Below, piece by piece: positions 44,748 through 64,000 of a stretch of 64,000 nt of DNA. Numbering within the stretch: the stretch's first letter is position 1; each line of letters opens with the position of its first letter. A program made the translations under genes and the position numbers. This stretch comes from Eutrigla gurnardus (Eukaryota; Chordata; Actinopteri; Perciformes; Triglidae), in NCBI GenBank assembly GCA_963514095.1, contig OY741280.1:22934008-22998007 (forward strand). Reading direction: 5' to 3'. The notes beneath the pieces were generated by a model. That model did no database searches. It saw only the letters and a list, made by a program, of their open reading frames with translations, and was not told where the DNA came from.

Positions 44748-64000
<19,253 letters not shown>

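Overview
This 64 kb window reads as nuclear DNA of a teleost fish, probably a percomorph. The signs are intron-containing genes with GT-AG borders, long CA/GT microsatellites, a dense mix of BEL/Pao, CR1/L2-like, hAT, PIF/Harbinger-like and TTAA-type elements, and a fish-style C2H2 zinc-finger family whose first exon encodes MSKVQMLRALVEQRL. There is one 200-bp assembly gap (8801-9000). I see no rRNA, tRNA or CRISPR.

Positions 1-43.1 kb hold five copies (A-E) of one zinc-finger gene in tandem on the + strand. A (1-1649) lacks its 5' part and carries a 560-bp TTAA-type MITE. B (12639-14851) is intact with 10 fingers. C (18832-21168) has exon 1 split by an 810-bp Harbinger-like MITE. D (26775-37537) has intact exons (8 fingers), but nested elements have stretched its intron to 9.2 kb. 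E (40536-42212) is intact with 5 fingers. Each unit repeats the same upstream block, promoter, 64-codon first exon, phase-1 intron and finger exon. A 7.5-kb BEL/Pao retrotransposon (2983-10459) with matching LTRs and a 5-bp target duplication lies between A and B. Its pre-insertion site survives in the paralogous block at 16595.

Positions 43.1-64 kb hold one gene for a CEACAM-like cell-surface protein on the + strand: a signal peptide, a V-like N-terminal Ig domain without the canonical cysteines, four more Ig domains, one membrane span and a short tail whose last exon is uncertain. Pieces of this gene's first exon and intron 1 recur inside the zinc-finger array (25231-25474 and 38186-38366). 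The duplicated unit therefore once spanned the border between the two gene types.

The most notable signals are the shared duplication border; a four-copy 70-bp array with CTCF-like cores in a CEACAM-like intron; inverted repeats around exon 3 and around the transmembrane exon; a zinc-finger linker that grows and shrinks in 12-residue steps, each carrying a psi-K-x-acidic (SUMO-type) motif; and exact transposon insertions with target duplications in zinc-finger genes. I found no wholly new enzymatic system.
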